A model generated the notes under the pieces. That model had not been told where the DNA came from and made no database searches. It saw only the letters and a list, made by a program, of their open reading frames with translations. The position numbers were made by a program, and so were the translations under genes. From Bacterioplanoides pacificum (GTDB lineage: Bacteria; Pseudomonadota; Gammaproteobacteria; Pseudomonadales; Oceanobacteraceae), in contig NZ_JBHRYB010000016.1 in assembly GCF_042648445.1 (NCBI RefSeq), positions 1 to 64,000 on the forward strand: DNA of 64,000 nucleotides, read 5' to 3'. This document shows positions 17,020 through 25,459 of this stretch, one piece after another. Each line of letters starts with the position of its first letter. The first letter of the stretch is position 1.

Positions 17020-17041
17020 ACAGAAATACCTTAGTCTGTAT
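17018..17041 (-). promoter_or_regulatory. Hairpin enclosing the SD and start codon of the glycine-transporter gene
   Basis: Perfect seven-base arms ATACAGA (17041-17035) and TCTGTAT (17024-17018) enclose a ten-base loop holding AAGG (17032-17029). The 3' arm overlaps the first two bases of the AUG at 17019. It sits directly between the second riboswitch aptamer and the start, a plausible expression platform acting on translation. Confidence 0.6.
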
Positions 17042-17042
17042 T

Positions 17043-17230
17043 GCCCCTCCCCCTGTCCGGTTACCTGAGAGTTTAGCCACAAGCGTCGTTGCCTGTGATT
17101 TGCTCCGTCGGTGGGTTGCCTGTGCAACCGCTCTCCAGTTGGCGATTTCAGATTCTGCAGTCCGGGTGCCTGAGCGTTTATGGGAGCTTGCGCCTTCGGC
17201 GGATGGCCAATGCCACCTCTCTCCTGCAGA
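17043..17230 (-). promoter_or_regulatory. Tandem glycine riboswitch (two aptamers)
   Basis: Aptamer 1 (17230-17154): closing stem TCTGCAG/CTGCAGA, GGAGAGAGGTGGC, then CTCAGGCACCCGGAC. Aptamer 2 (about 17139-17043): CTGGAGAGCGG, CCACCGACGGAGCAAA, then AACTCTCAGGTAACCGGACAG. The GGAGAG, ACCGACGGAGCAAA and CTCTCAGGTA blocks are the hallmark conserved segments of the gcvT-type glycine riboswitch. It precedes the UPF0126 gene by about 24 bases. Confidence 0.95.
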
Positions 17231-17292
17231 GCTGGCATTGTAGGCGGTGAGCCACTAACTCTCAAGTCCGGCTGATCGGCTGGTGACGAAAG

Positions 17293-18012
17293 TCAGCCAA
17301 GCAGAATCTTCAGCTCGGCGATGACGGGTGGGTTTTTCTCGGCCAGGGCTTGCAATACCGGCTGATGCAGACGACGTTTGTGCTCGGCAAAAATCGGCCG
17401 GCTTTTATTAAAGCTACGGGCAAATTCCAGCGCCCCCTGATGCAGTGCGTCTACTGAACCGAAGGTTTTATCGATAAAAGTGGCTTCTGCCATTTCATCG
17501 GCACTCATCTTACGGCCAGTCAGAATCATCTCGTTAAACGTATGCTTAGGTATCGCTTTCAGAATGACGTCGATTAAACCCGGCATAAAGGGAATGTTCA
17601 TATCCACTTCCGGAAAACACACGTAACCACGGTCTGCCCGCATAAAGCGGAAATCGCACGCCGCGGCAAGCACGATACCATTACCAAAAGTATGGCCGTT
17701 AATCGCGGCGATAATCGGCATTGGATACTGCATCATCAGGGTATAGATTTCATCCATGGTGGATAAAAAGGCTTTGACGTCGTTGTGTTTGCCACTCTGA
17801 ATACTGCTCATCAGCCACATCACATCAATGCCCTGGCTCCAGTTCTTTTCGTCACTGGAGGTGAGGATTAATGCTTTGTTGGACTTTTCCGCTTCAACGT
17901 CTTTCAGCAGTACCAGAAGTTCCTGAGCGAACTCCAGATTGTTGGCATTTTTGCCATTATCCATCGAGATAATAGCGACTTTTCCGTCGTTTTTAAGGCT
18001 CAATAAGGACAT
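17293..18012 (-). CDS. Enoyl-CoA hydratase/isomerase family protein
   Basis: 239 residues, a single crotonase domain. The oxyanion-hole segments are visible (SQGIDVMWL near 58-66; INGHTFGNGIVLAAACDFRFM near 104-124), and the second keeps Gly. The residue equivalent to the hydratase Glu in FPEVDMNIPFMPG is present, so hydratase or isomerase chemistry is possible. It lies five bases after the SDR gene and is the last gene of the atu-like operon. It is clearly different from AtuE. Role inferred: beta-oxidation of the shortened isoprenoid acyl-CoA. It has no counterpart that I recall in the Pseudomonas atu operon. Confidence 0.85.
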   Translation of the reverse strand: MSLLSLKNDGKVAIISMDNGKNANNLEFAQELLVLLKDVEAEKSNKALILTSSDEKNWSQGIDVMWLMSSIQSGKHNDVKAFLSTMDEIYTLMMQYPMPIIAAINGHTFGNGIVLAAACDFRFMRADRGYVCFPEVDMNIPFMPGLIDVILKAIPKHTFNEMILTGRKMSADEMAEATFIDKTFGSVDALHQGALEFARSFNKSRPIFAEHKRRLHQPVLQALAEKNPPVIAELKILLG

Positions 18013-18017
18013 GGCAA

Positions 18018-18902
18018 TTACTCGTCTTCCAAACCAGCCAGTGGTGGCACTGTGCCACGTACGTAAGCTTCGGGCTGCTGAACAAATAAGTCCGGCATTA
18101 AATCGGTTTTATCACTTTCAGGATTGGCACGGTACTGGTCAAAATTGCTGACGCCGTGATCGCGCAGGAATTCTTCATCAATCAATAGCTGGCCGGTAAC
18201 TTCGCGACCGGTCTTTTGCAGCAGGGTGTAAGCGGCATCGGCCATGATCTTTGGCCCGCGGGCACGATCAAACGATTGTTTGCCACCAAACGAGGTTGCA
18301 TCGGTATGAATCACAGTACGTGGCCATAACGCGTTTACGGCAATACCGTAACGCTTAAACTCATCCGACATACCCAGGGTCAGCATCGACATGCCGTATT
18401 TGGTTAAGGTGTAAGGCGAGTGATTACGCAACCAGCGGCGATCAAAATCCAGCGGCGGGCAGAGGCTTAAAATATGACCGTGTTCGGATTTCTTCAGATG
18501 GGGCAGGGCTTTCTGGCTAAGCAAAAACACCGCGCGGAAGTTCACCTGCATCATTAGGTCGAACTTTTTCAGCGGTGTGCTTTCAACACCGGCAAGAGCA
18601 ATGGCACCGGCGTTGTTAATAATGATGTCGATGCCACCAAATCGCTCAACGGTTTTGGCAATCAGGTTGTCGATGTCTTCTTCAGAACGAACGTCGACTT
18701 TAATTGCCAGCGCCTGGCCACCGGCTTGTTCCACTTCTTCAGCAACACTGTGGATGGTGCCTTTTAATTTCGGATGAGGCTCATCAGACTTTGCTGCGAT
18801 CACAATGTTAGCGCCATCACGGGCGCAGCTGAGTGCGATCTCGCGGCCAATGCCACGGCTGGCACCGGTAATAATAATGGTTTTATTGTTTAAGTTAGCC
18901 AT
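18018..18902 (-). CDS. Short-chain dehydrogenase (AtuB/AtuG-like, HSDL2-type)
   Basis: 294 residues from ATG 18902 with SD AGGT eight bases upstream. The Rossmann motif TGASRGIG is at about 12-19, NNAG near 95, and the catalytic Tyr-x3-Lys is YTLTKYG. The canonical Ser that precedes it sits in SLCPPLDF, where the residue is less clear. The C-terminal VNALWPRTVIHTDA resembles the HSDL2 branch. In Pseudomonas the atu cluster has two SDR genes, atuB and atuG; only one is present here, in the atuG position after atuF. Substrate (a terpene alcohol, aldehyde or hydroxyacyl-CoA) is inferred. Confidence 0.85.
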   Translation of the reverse strand: MANLNNKTIIITGASRGIGREIALSCARDGANIVIAAKSDEPHPKLKGTIHSVAEEVEQAGGQALAIKVDVRSEEDIDNLIAKTVERFGGIDIIINNAGAIALAGVESTPLKKFDLMMQVNFRAVFLLSQKALPHLKKSEHGHILSLCPPLDFDRRWLRNHSPYTLTKYGMSMLTLGMSDEFKRYGIAVNALWPRTVIHTDATSFGGKQSFDRARGPKIMADAAYTLLQKTGREVTGQLLIDEEFLRDHGVSNFDQYRANPESDKTDLMPDLFVQQPEAYVRGTVPPLAGLEDE

Positions 18903-19001
18903 TGTGTTTACCTGTTTCTTTTTAGCTGATGACAACACTTCAGCTATTTATATGCGAAAGACTACATTAAAGAACGCAATACTTTCTGACGCCGCCCCGA
19001 A

Positions 19002-19044
19002 GGCACATCCATGTGCCTGCCGGGCGGACGCAACATCCTGTTGC
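19002..19044 (-). repeat. Two palindromic elements with GGA-type loops, SDR-atuF spacer
   Basis: GGCAC/GTGCC arms with an ATGGAT loop on the minus strand (19002-19017), and GCAAC/GTTGC arms with an AGGAT loop on the minus strand (19030-19044). An outer GCCGCCC...GGGCGG pairing surrounds the first. The 182-base spacer 18903-19084 holds nothing else recognisable. Confidence 0.8.
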
Positions 19045-19084
19045 TGCTCTCGAAAGCATTTCATTCTTCAATGTTTTAATTTAA

Positions 19085-21070
19085 TTAAGCGTCAGCTTCT
19101 TCTAACTGAATTAATAACTGACGACCTTTAACCTGATCCCCTTCATTAATCAGTACTTCTTTAACCGTGCCGCTAACGCCCGCTTTTAACGGATGTTCCA
19201 TTTTCATGGCCTCCAGTACCGCCAACGTCTGGCCCTGTTCTACCGGCTGGCCGGCTTCCACCAATAGCGCAATCAGGGCGCCGTCCATGGAGGCGCGAAT
19301 CTGGTCGGAGCCACCGGCCTGGCTGCTGGCGGACATCAGTGTGACATCACGCAGCTGTAAATTGCCTCGTGGAGTATCCAGCCAACATTCACTGGCACTT
19401 GGCTGAACGTAATGTACGGATCGCTGAATGCCGTTTAATTCATAACGCAGCTGGTGGTTATCGCGGGAAATAGCGCGCAGCGTGAAGTTTTCTTCAGTCG
19501 CGATCAGTTTTACATGAATCAAACTGCGGTCTGTACTGTCCTGTTGGATTTCAACTTCCGCCACATCGTCGTTATGAGCAATTTTGCTGAAACGTACGCC
19601 CAGGGCATTATTGTGAAAACCATCCGGTGCATTAAGAATAAAAGCGGCCAGGGCAATATCTTGCGGCTGTGCTTTCAGTGGCTGCATGCAGTCGGAATTC
19701 TCCATGTGGTCGGCGATAAAAGCGGTGCTGGCCTGGCCGTTAATAAACTGCGGATGTTGTAAACACTGAGCCAGAAAAGCACGGTTATCCTGAATGCCCA
19801 ATAATGCAGAATCCTGTACCAGCCGCACCAAACGACGGCGTGCCTGTTCACGATTGCTGCCATAACTGATCAGTTTGGCTAGCATCGGGTCGTAGTGCGG
19901 GGTAACGGTCTGGCCTTGTGCGATGCCACTGTCTACCCGTAAACCATCCAGCGGAATTCCGCCTTCCCGGTCGGCGGGCTGCCATAATAATAATTCACCG
20001 GTTTGTGGAACGAAGTGGTTGGCCGGATCTTCGGCATATAACCGCACTTCCATCGCATGGCCGGTTAACTGCACATCTTCCTGGGTCAGGCCCAGTGGTT
20101 CGCCGGCGGCAACCTGTAATTGCAACGCCACTAAGTCCAGGCCGGTAATTAACTCGGTAACCGGGTGTTCTACCTGCAACCGGGTATTCATTTCCAGGAA
20201 ATAGAAATTTTTATTGTGGTCGACTAAAAACTCAACCGTACCGGCACCACGGTAGTTGCAGCTTTTAGCGGCGGCCACCGCAGCCTGGCCCATCGCCTGA
20301 CGTAATTCGGCATCAACAAATGGCGAAGGCGCTTCTTCCACTACTTTTTGATGGCGCCGTTGTACTGAGCAATCGCGTTCTCCCAGATAAATCGTATTAC
20401 CGGCGTTGTCGGCAAAGACCTGAATCTCGATATGGCGCGGTTGTAATACGGCCTTTTCAATAATCAGTTCACCATCACCAAAGGCGTTTTGTGCCTCTGA
20501 ACGGGCGGAACGAATATCTTCATCCAGCGTGTCGCTGTCTGTGACTAATCGCATGCCGCGACCACCGCCACCGGCGCTGGCTTTTAACATCACGGGTGTG
20601 CCGATTGCCAATGCCGCTTTTTTCAGTGCGTCGTCGGACTGATCAGCCCCTTCATAACCGGGAATACAAGGTACTCCGGCCTCAATCATGGCTATTTTGG
20701 ATTGCCGTTTGCTGCCCATTAATTCAATGGCTGTGGCATCCGGGCCAATAAATACCAGCCCGGCGTCGCTGACGGCCCGGGAAAATCCGGCATTTTCCGA
20801 TAAAAAACCATAACCCGGATGAATAGCATCCGCCCCGGTGCTGGCGGCAGCGGCCAGGATTTTATCGCCGCATAAGTAGCTTTCGCCCACAGCCGCGGGG
20901 CCGATACATACCGCTTCGTCAGCTGCCTGTACATGAGGGGCTTGCCGGTCTGCCTCGGAAAAAACCGCTACCGTGCGGTAACCCTGAGCTTTAGCTGTGC
21001 GAATAACACGAAGCGCAATTTCGCCTCGGTTAGCGACTAAGATTTTCTGAAAACGGGTGTTATTTGTCAT
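19085..21070 (-). CDS. atuF: Geranyl-CoA carboxylase alpha subunit, biotin carboxylase plus BCCP (AtuF)
   Basis: 661 residues from ATG 21070. The biotin carboxylase domain starts ILVANRGEIALRV, has the ATP-grasp Gly-rich loop KASAGGGGRGMR (about 163-174) and EMNTRLQVEHPVTE. The C-terminal biotinyl domain has EAMKMEHPLKA, whose Lys carries biotin. It pairs with AtuC to carboxylate geranyl-CoA. Methylcrotonyl-CoA carboxylase is the close alternative, but the neighbours AtuA, AtuC and AtuE and the lack of other liu genes favour Atu. The start overlaps the end of atuE by 11 bases, so the two are coupled. Confidence 0.9.
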   Translation of the reverse strand: MTNNTRFQKILVANRGEIALRVIRTAKAQGYRTVAVFSEADRQAPHVQAADEAVCIGPAAVGESYLCGDKILAAAASTGADAIHPGYGFLSENAGFSRAVSDAGLVFIGPDATAIELMGSKRQSKIAMIEAGVPCIPGYEGADQSDDALKKAALAIGTPVMLKASAGGGGRGMRLVTDSDTLDEDIRSARSEAQNAFGDGELIIEKAVLQPRHIEIQVFADNAGNTIYLGERDCSVQRRHQKVVEEAPSPFVDAELRQAMGQAAVAAAKSCNYRGAGTVEFLVDHNKNFYFLEMNTRLQVEHPVTELITGLDLVALQLQVAAGEPLGLTQEDVQLTGHAMEVRLYAEDPANHFVPQTGELLLWQPADREGGIPLDGLRVDSGIAQGQTVTPHYDPMLAKLISYGSNREQARRRLVRLVQDSALLGIQDNRAFLAQCLQHPQFINGQASTAFIADHMENSDCMQPLKAQPQDIALAAFILNAPDGFHNNALGVRFSKIAHNDDVAEVEIQQDSTDRSLIHVKLIATEENFTLRAISRDNHQLRYELNGIQRSVHYVQPSASECWLDTPRGNLQLRDVTLMSASSQAGGSDQIRASMDGALIALLVEAGQPVEQGQTLAVLEAMKMEHPLKAGVSGTVKEVLINEGDQVKGRQLLIQLEEADA

Positions 21071-21884
21071 AGTCAGAAGCCCAGTTTGGTTGACGTTTTT
21101 CCATAAAAGCGCTGGCGCCTTCACGCCCTTCATTGCCGACTGCTGCGGCAAAATCTTCGGCGGCCTGATCTAATAACCGGCTTACGGATTGACCATTTTC
21201 TGTATCCACGCTGTTATTCACCGCATGTAGCAGTGCTTTGGTATCGGCCGTTGCCTGTGGTGCACACTTCAGTGCGGATTGAATACCTTGCTGAATCAAT
21301 TGCTGATGATGTTCATCAGAATCTGCCAGCTGGTGGACCAGCCCCAGGCTTAATGCTTCGGCTGCGCTGATTTTCTGACCCAGCAAGGCTAAACGGCGAG
21401 CTTGTGTCAGACCGATACGCTTCACCACAAACGGCGCAATTTGTGCCGGGATAATGCCGAGTGAGGTTTCCGGCAGGGCAAAACGTGCGCCTGGCTCAGC
21501 AATGGCATAATCACTGACACAAGCCAGACCAAAACCACCGCCCATCACGGCGCCTTTGAGAGAGCAGATCACTACGACGGGTAATTGGTCAGCGGTTTCA
21601 ATCATATGACCAAATGCACGGTTAAAGTCGCGCAGTTTTTTTGCATCACCACCGGCATTTTGCATGTCTTTAATATCGCCGCCGGCGCAGAAGTGATCGC
21701 CAGCGCCTTCAATTAACAGAACACGGTGGCCGCTGCTTTTCACGGTTTCCATCACGGCAACCAATTCCATAACCATTTCCAGGCTCATGGCGTTGGCAAG
21801 CGTGGGCCGGTTCAGGCGTACCGTCAGCAGTGGTTGCTGATCGATAATTTCCAGGGTATTAAAATTTTGTGTTAGCTCGTTCAT
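21060..21884 (-). CDS. atuE: Isohexenylglutaconyl-CoA hydratase (AtuE)
   Basis: 274 residues from ATG 21884 (MNELTQNFNTLEI). Crotonase fold: FCAGGDIKDM (about 66-75) and GAVMGGGFGLACVSDYA (about 106-122) make the oxyanion hole, and ALPETSLGIIPAQIAPF supplies the Glu. It would hydrate isohexenylglutaconyl-CoA, the product of the AtuC/F carboxylase. The upstream open frame (to 21938) lies in palindromic spacer sequence and is not conserved in style. Overlap with atuF is 11 bases; the gap to atuD is 336 bases, unusually long inside an operon. Confidence 0.88.
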   Translation of the reverse strand: MNELTQNFNTLEIIDQQPLLTVRLNRPTLANAMSLEMVMELVAVMETVKSSGHRVLLIEGAGDHFCAGGDIKDMQNAGGDAKKLRDFNRAFGHMIETADQLPVVVICSLKGAVMGGGFGLACVSDYAIAEPGARFALPETSLGIIPAQIAPFVVKRIGLTQARRLALLGQKISAAEALSLGLVHQLADSDEHHQQLIQQGIQSALKCAPQATADTKALLHAVNNSVDTENGQSVSRLLDQAAEDFAAAVGNEGREGASAFMEKRQPNWASDYDK

Positions 21885-21944
21885 ATTAAAGCCCGGTATC
21901 TGGATTAAATCGCTGTAACTTGAATGTGTTTGTAGCAACCCTCG

Positions 21945-22172
21945 GGCGCATGGATGCGCCGGAAGAGCCTACAAGGATGTATTTACGGCGAGTTGCGGTA
22001 AACATATTCAAGTTGCAGCCACTGCTGATAGAATCTCTCATATTGCTTGGTCAGGACGCGCAAGTAGTTCAACAAGTACGTCCTGTACTTGTCCTAATGG
22101 CTGCTTTCGCAGTGCAAAAATTCAATCCTGAATTTTTGTCCTAGTAGCTCTCTTTTTCCATCCCTGGAAAAA
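21945..22172. repeat. Array of five palindromes with GGA-type loops, atuE-atuD spacer
   Basis: 21945-21960 has arms GGCGC/GCGCC with loop ATGGAT (plus). 21970-21981 is TACAAGGATGTA (plus). 22073-22091 has arms CAAGTAC/GTACTTG with loop AGGAC on the minus strand. 22115-22138 has arms CAAAAATTC/GAATTTTTG with loop AGGATT on the minus strand. 22153-22172 has arms TTTTTCCA/TGGAAAAA with loop GGGA on the minus strand. The whole spacer 21885-22220 has no gene. Confidence 0.8.
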
Positions 22173-22220
22173 AAGCCTGACTACGCAATATCTTCGACTC
22201 TATCTTGGTGGGTAAAAGAG

Positions 22221-23378
22221 TTACTTACCACGACTTGGCAAAATACCCATATATTTACAAATAATACCCAGCATAATTTCGTCAGCACCGCCACCAATCG
22301 AACCAAGACGATTGTCACGATAAAAGCGTGACACTATGTTGTCCCACATAAAGCCCATGCCTCCCCAGTACTGAATACAGGCATCGGTTACTTCACGCGA
22401 TAAACGGCCGGATTTCAGTTTTGCCATCGATGCCAGGCGCGTCATATCTTCTTTATTCAGATATCCTTCACAGGCCTGATATACCATGCAACGCAGTGCT
22501 TCGATTTCGGTCTGCAGCTCCGCTAAGCGGAAATGAACGGATTGATTGTTAATTAAAGGCTGACCAAAGGTGTGGCGCTCGCGGGCGTAATCAATGGTGC
22601 TGTTGACGCAGGTTTCCATCGCTTTTAATGACATCGCTGCGACGTACATCCGTTCTTCCTGGAACTGCATCATCTGCATCATAAATCCGGCGCCTTCGGA
22701 ACCAATCAGGTTTTTCTGCGGCACGCGCACGTTATCGAAAAATATCTGTGCAGTATCCGAGGAGCGCATTCCCAGCTTGTCGAGTTTTTCAGAAAAACTG
22801 ATCCCTTCCAGGTTTAGCGGAACAACGATCAGGGATTTATTTTTATGCGGTTTATCGTCTGAGGTATTCACCAGTAAACAAACAAAATCAGCCTGAGTGG
22901 AGTTGGTGATCCACATTTTGGTGCCATTAATAATGTAATCATCACCGTCTTTTACGGCATTGGTTTTAATCGCCGCCACATCCGATCCGGCACCGGGTTC
23001 ACTGACACCAATACAGGCCACCATATCACCGGCTACGGCCGGAGCGAGGAAGGTTTCTTTGACATAGTCTGATCCAAAGCGTGCCAGGGCAGGGGTGGCC
23101 ATGCAGGTTTGTACACCAATCGCCATCGGCACACCGCCACATAAAATACCGCCGAACTCTTCCGCTGCGGCCATTTCATAGGAAAAATCCAGCCCCATGC
23201 CACCCGCCGATTCCGGTTTGCTGATACCCAGCAGGCCGAGTTCTCCCATCTTCTTGAACAACTCCTTAGCCGGGAAAATGCCATCTTTTTCCCATTGATC
23301 AACGTGGGGGTTGATTTCATTTTCCACAAAATTGCGGACGGTACGTTTCAGCTCTTTATGTTCTTGTGTCAGGATCAT
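22221..23378 (-). CDS. atuD: Acyl-CoA dehydrogenase, citronellyl-CoA dehydrogenase-like (AtuD)
   Basis: 385 residues, full-length acyl-CoA dehydrogenase. N-terminal helical domain from LKRTVRNFVENEI; FAD-contact segments CIGVSEPGAGSDVAAI (about 132-147) and MWITNSTQADF (about 164-174); C-terminal YWGGMGFMWDNIVSRFYRDNRLGSIGGGADEI, of which the central part is the AtuD/isovaleryl-type signature. It should oxidise citronellyl-CoA to geranyl-CoA with electron transfer to ETF. Placement between atuC and atuE matches the Pseudomonas order C-D-E-F. The start ATG 23378 has GGAG nearby (GGAGCACACC). Confidence 0.87.
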   Translation of the reverse strand: MILTQEHKELKRTVRNFVENEINPHVDQWEKDGIFPAKELFKKMGELGLLGISKPESAGGMGLDFSYEMAAAEEFGGILCGGVPMAIGVQTCMATPALARFGSDYVKETFLAPAVAGDMVACIGVSEPGAGSDVAAIKTNAVKDGDDYIINGTKMWITNSTQADFVCLLVNTSDDKPHKNKSLIVVPLNLEGISFSEKLDKLGMRSSDTAQIFFDNVRVPQKNLIGSEGAGFMMQMMQFQEERMYVAAMSLKAMETCVNSTIDYARERHTFGQPLINNQSVHFRLAELQTEIEALRCMVYQACEGYLNKEDMTRLASMAKLKSGRLSREVTDACIQYWGGMGFMWDNIVSRFYRDNRLGSIGGGADEIMLGIICKYMGILPSRGK

Positions 23379-23490
23379 GGTGTGCTCCGTTTTAGCCGGG
23401 TACTTCTATTTGATTTTTTAATTTTATATTCAGAACTGCCTCACATTAATCATGCCCGACACGCTGTGAATCCATCCCTGGAAGCTCTGC

Positions 23491-23601
23491 TATGGCATCC
23501 ATGCCATAGAAGGTCGTTCATAATTATTCTGAGGCAGCTCTTCTTGCGTCAGTGATCCGGTGAATAGTGGTTTATGACCGTCTATCACAGGGATGTGATA
23601 G
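23491..23601. repeat. Palindromes with GGA-type loops, atuD-atuC spacer
   Basis: 23491-23508: arms TATGGC/GCCATA with ATGGAT on the minus strand. 23582-23601: arms CTATCAC/GTGATAG with GGGA on the plus strand. The 303-base spacer 23379-23681 carries no plausible gene. Confidence 0.75.
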
Positions 23602-23681
23602 TCGAGCCCCCAAGGATGGGTTAACGGCGTGTCATGACACTATTTACCAGATCACTGATGCTGTATCTCTCGGTTTACGCT

Positions 23682-25310
23682 TTAAAAACGCGCCACGCCA
23701 AAGCTATTGTTCTGAATGCTATTTGAGCGGCTACGTTGCTTCTCTTTGTCGCAAATATCCAGCAGATGGATCATTAGGCGTCGGGTGTCGCGTGGGTCGA
23801 TTAAGCCGTCGTCCCATAGTCGTGCGGTGCCAAATAATGAGGTTGAGCCGGCATCCAGTTTGGCGGCAGTCATCTGCTCTAACTGATCGAGCTGTTGCTG
23901 GTTTGGTTCAATGCCCATCGAACGTTGTTTGTCTTCGGTGACGATGCGTAATACCTTGCCCGCCTGAGCGCCGCCCATCACGGCGGTTTTACTGTTTGGC
24001 CAGGCGAAAATAAAACGAGGGTCCAGACCACGGCCGCACATGGCGTAGTTACCGGCGCCGTAAGAACCACCCACGACGATAGAAATTTTAGCGACGCTGG
24101 CATTGGCGACTGCCTGCAACATTTTGGAACCATGTTTAATAATGCCGTTACGCTCAGACTCGGTGCCGACCATAAAGCCGGTGGTGTTGTGCAGGAATAG
24201 CAACGCGATATTGCTCTGGTTACACAGCTGAATAAACTGCGCGGCTTTGTTTGCACCTTTGGCAGTGATCGGACCGTTGTTACCAATAATGCCGCAAGCG
24301 TTGCCACCGATATGAGTGAAACCACAGACGGTCTGTTGATCAAACTGTGGTTTAAAGTCCTGAAATTCTGAGCCGTCGGCGATGCGGGCAATAATTTCAC
24401 GCACGTCATAAGGTGTTTTGGCGTCGGCGGGTACAATCCCAATTAATTCTTCGGGAGAATAAAGCGGCTCCCGATAGTCAACAGCCTGTTGCGACGGCAG
24501 CTGTTCGTTCCAGGGAATGGAGTGCAGTACCTCACGGGCGATGCGAATACCATCGGCATCATCTTCCGCCAGGTAATCGGCTGTGCCGGCGTCTAAGGCA
24601 TGTAACTCGGCGCCGCCCAGCTCTTCATCGCTGGCGATTTCGCCGGTGGCAGCTTTTAACAGCGGTGGGCCGGCAAGAAACATTTTGGCTTTGCCACGTA
24701 CAGCAATAACATAGTCGGATAAACCGGGCTGGTAGGCACCGCCAGCCGTTGCGTTGCCATGTACCACGGTAATCTGAGGAATACCTGCGGCACTTAAGCG
24801 TGCCTGATTGGCAAATGCCTGGGCGCCGGGAACAAACACATCGGTGGCGTAATTCAGGTTGGCGCCACCACTTTCAGCCAGGGTGACCAGAGGAAGTTTA
24901 TTCGCCCGGGCGATTTCCTGAACCCGCAGGGTTTTATCCAGCCCGGCCGGAGAAATGGTGCCGCCTTTAATAGCACTGTTATTCACCTGAATCAGGCAGC
25001 GAATTCCGGCAATATGACCAATCCCTGCAATAATGCCACCACCGGCGGCACTGCCGTCTTTATCGTCGTACATCCGGTAGCCGGCCAGTGAACATAGCTC
25101 GATAAACTCTGAACCCGGATCAAGCAATAAATTCAGCCGTTCACGCGGTAATAACTTACCGCGCTTAACAAACTTTTCTTTGGCTTGCTGCGCTTTTTCC
25201 AGCACTTTTTGTTCGATGTCACGGAATTCCTCCAGCGCCGCCAGCATGGCATCGCGGTTAGCCTGAAACTCAGCGCTGTTGCTATCAATATCGGAAGATA
25301 AATGGGTCAT
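23682..25310 (-). CDS. atuC: Geranyl-CoA carboxylase beta subunit, carboxyltransferase (AtuC)
   Basis: 542 residues, two crotonase-like carboxyltransferase halves. Acyl-CoA-binding elements are RERLNLLLDPGSEF (about 53-66), AAGGGIIAGIG, LAESGGANL and HGNATAGGAYQPGLSDY. The second half has NTTGFMVG (about 365-372) and GGSYGAGNYAMCGRGLDP. It forms an alpha6-beta6 holoenzyme with AtuF in this family. It lies 149 bases after atuA. The homologous MCC beta subunit (LiuD) is the main alternative; the gene context decides for AtuC. Confidence 0.88.
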   Translation of the reverse strand: MTHLSSDIDSNSAEFQANRDAMLAALEEFRDIEQKVLEKAQQAKEKFVKRGKLLPRERLNLLLDPGSEFIELCSLAGYRMYDDKDGSAAGGGIIAGIGHIAGIRCLIQVNNSAIKGGTISPAGLDKTLRVQEIARANKLPLVTLAESGGANLNYATDVFVPGAQAFANQARLSAAGIPQITVVHGNATAGGAYQPGLSDYVIAVRGKAKMFLAGPPLLKAATGEIASDEELGGAELHALDAGTADYLAEDDADGIRIAREVLHSIPWNEQLPSQQAVDYREPLYSPEELIGIVPADAKTPYDVREIIARIADGSEFQDFKPQFDQQTVCGFTHIGGNACGIIGNNGPITAKGANKAAQFIQLCNQSNIALLFLHNTTGFMVGTESERNGIIKHGSKMLQAVANASVAKISIVVGGSYGAGNYAMCGRGLDPRFIFAWPNSKTAVMGGAQAGKVLRIVTEDKQRSMGIEPNQQQLDQLEQMTAAKLDAGSTSLFGTARLWDDGLIDPRDTRRLMIHLLDICDKEKQRSRSNSIQNNSFGVARF

Positions 25311-25370
25311 AATTAATTACTGATTCATATTGTTATGAATAATGAGTGAGGTAAGTGTTTTTCGGAGTGT

Positions 25371-25424
25371 GGCAACAGGATGTTGCCTGTGCACAAAGAT
25401 CACATGGATGTGGTTTTTTGTGCA
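25371..25424. repeat. Palindromes with GGA-type loops, atuC-atuA spacer
   Basis: 25371-25387: arms GGCAAC/GTTGCC with AGGAT on the plus strand. 25401-25412: CACATGGATGTG, nested inside an outer GTGCACAAA...TTTTTTGTGCAC pairing that runs from 25389 to 25424. No gene in 25311-25459. Confidence 0.75.
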
Positions 25425-25459
25425 CCGACGAAAAATACTTATCTTACTCAACATGTTTT

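Noticed and set aside
19085..25310. Methylcrotonyl-CoA carboxylase (leucine/liu) cluster
   Set aside because: Subunits are homologous, but AtuA, AtuE and the C-D-E-F order, with no HMG-CoA lyase gene, fit the terpene pathway better.
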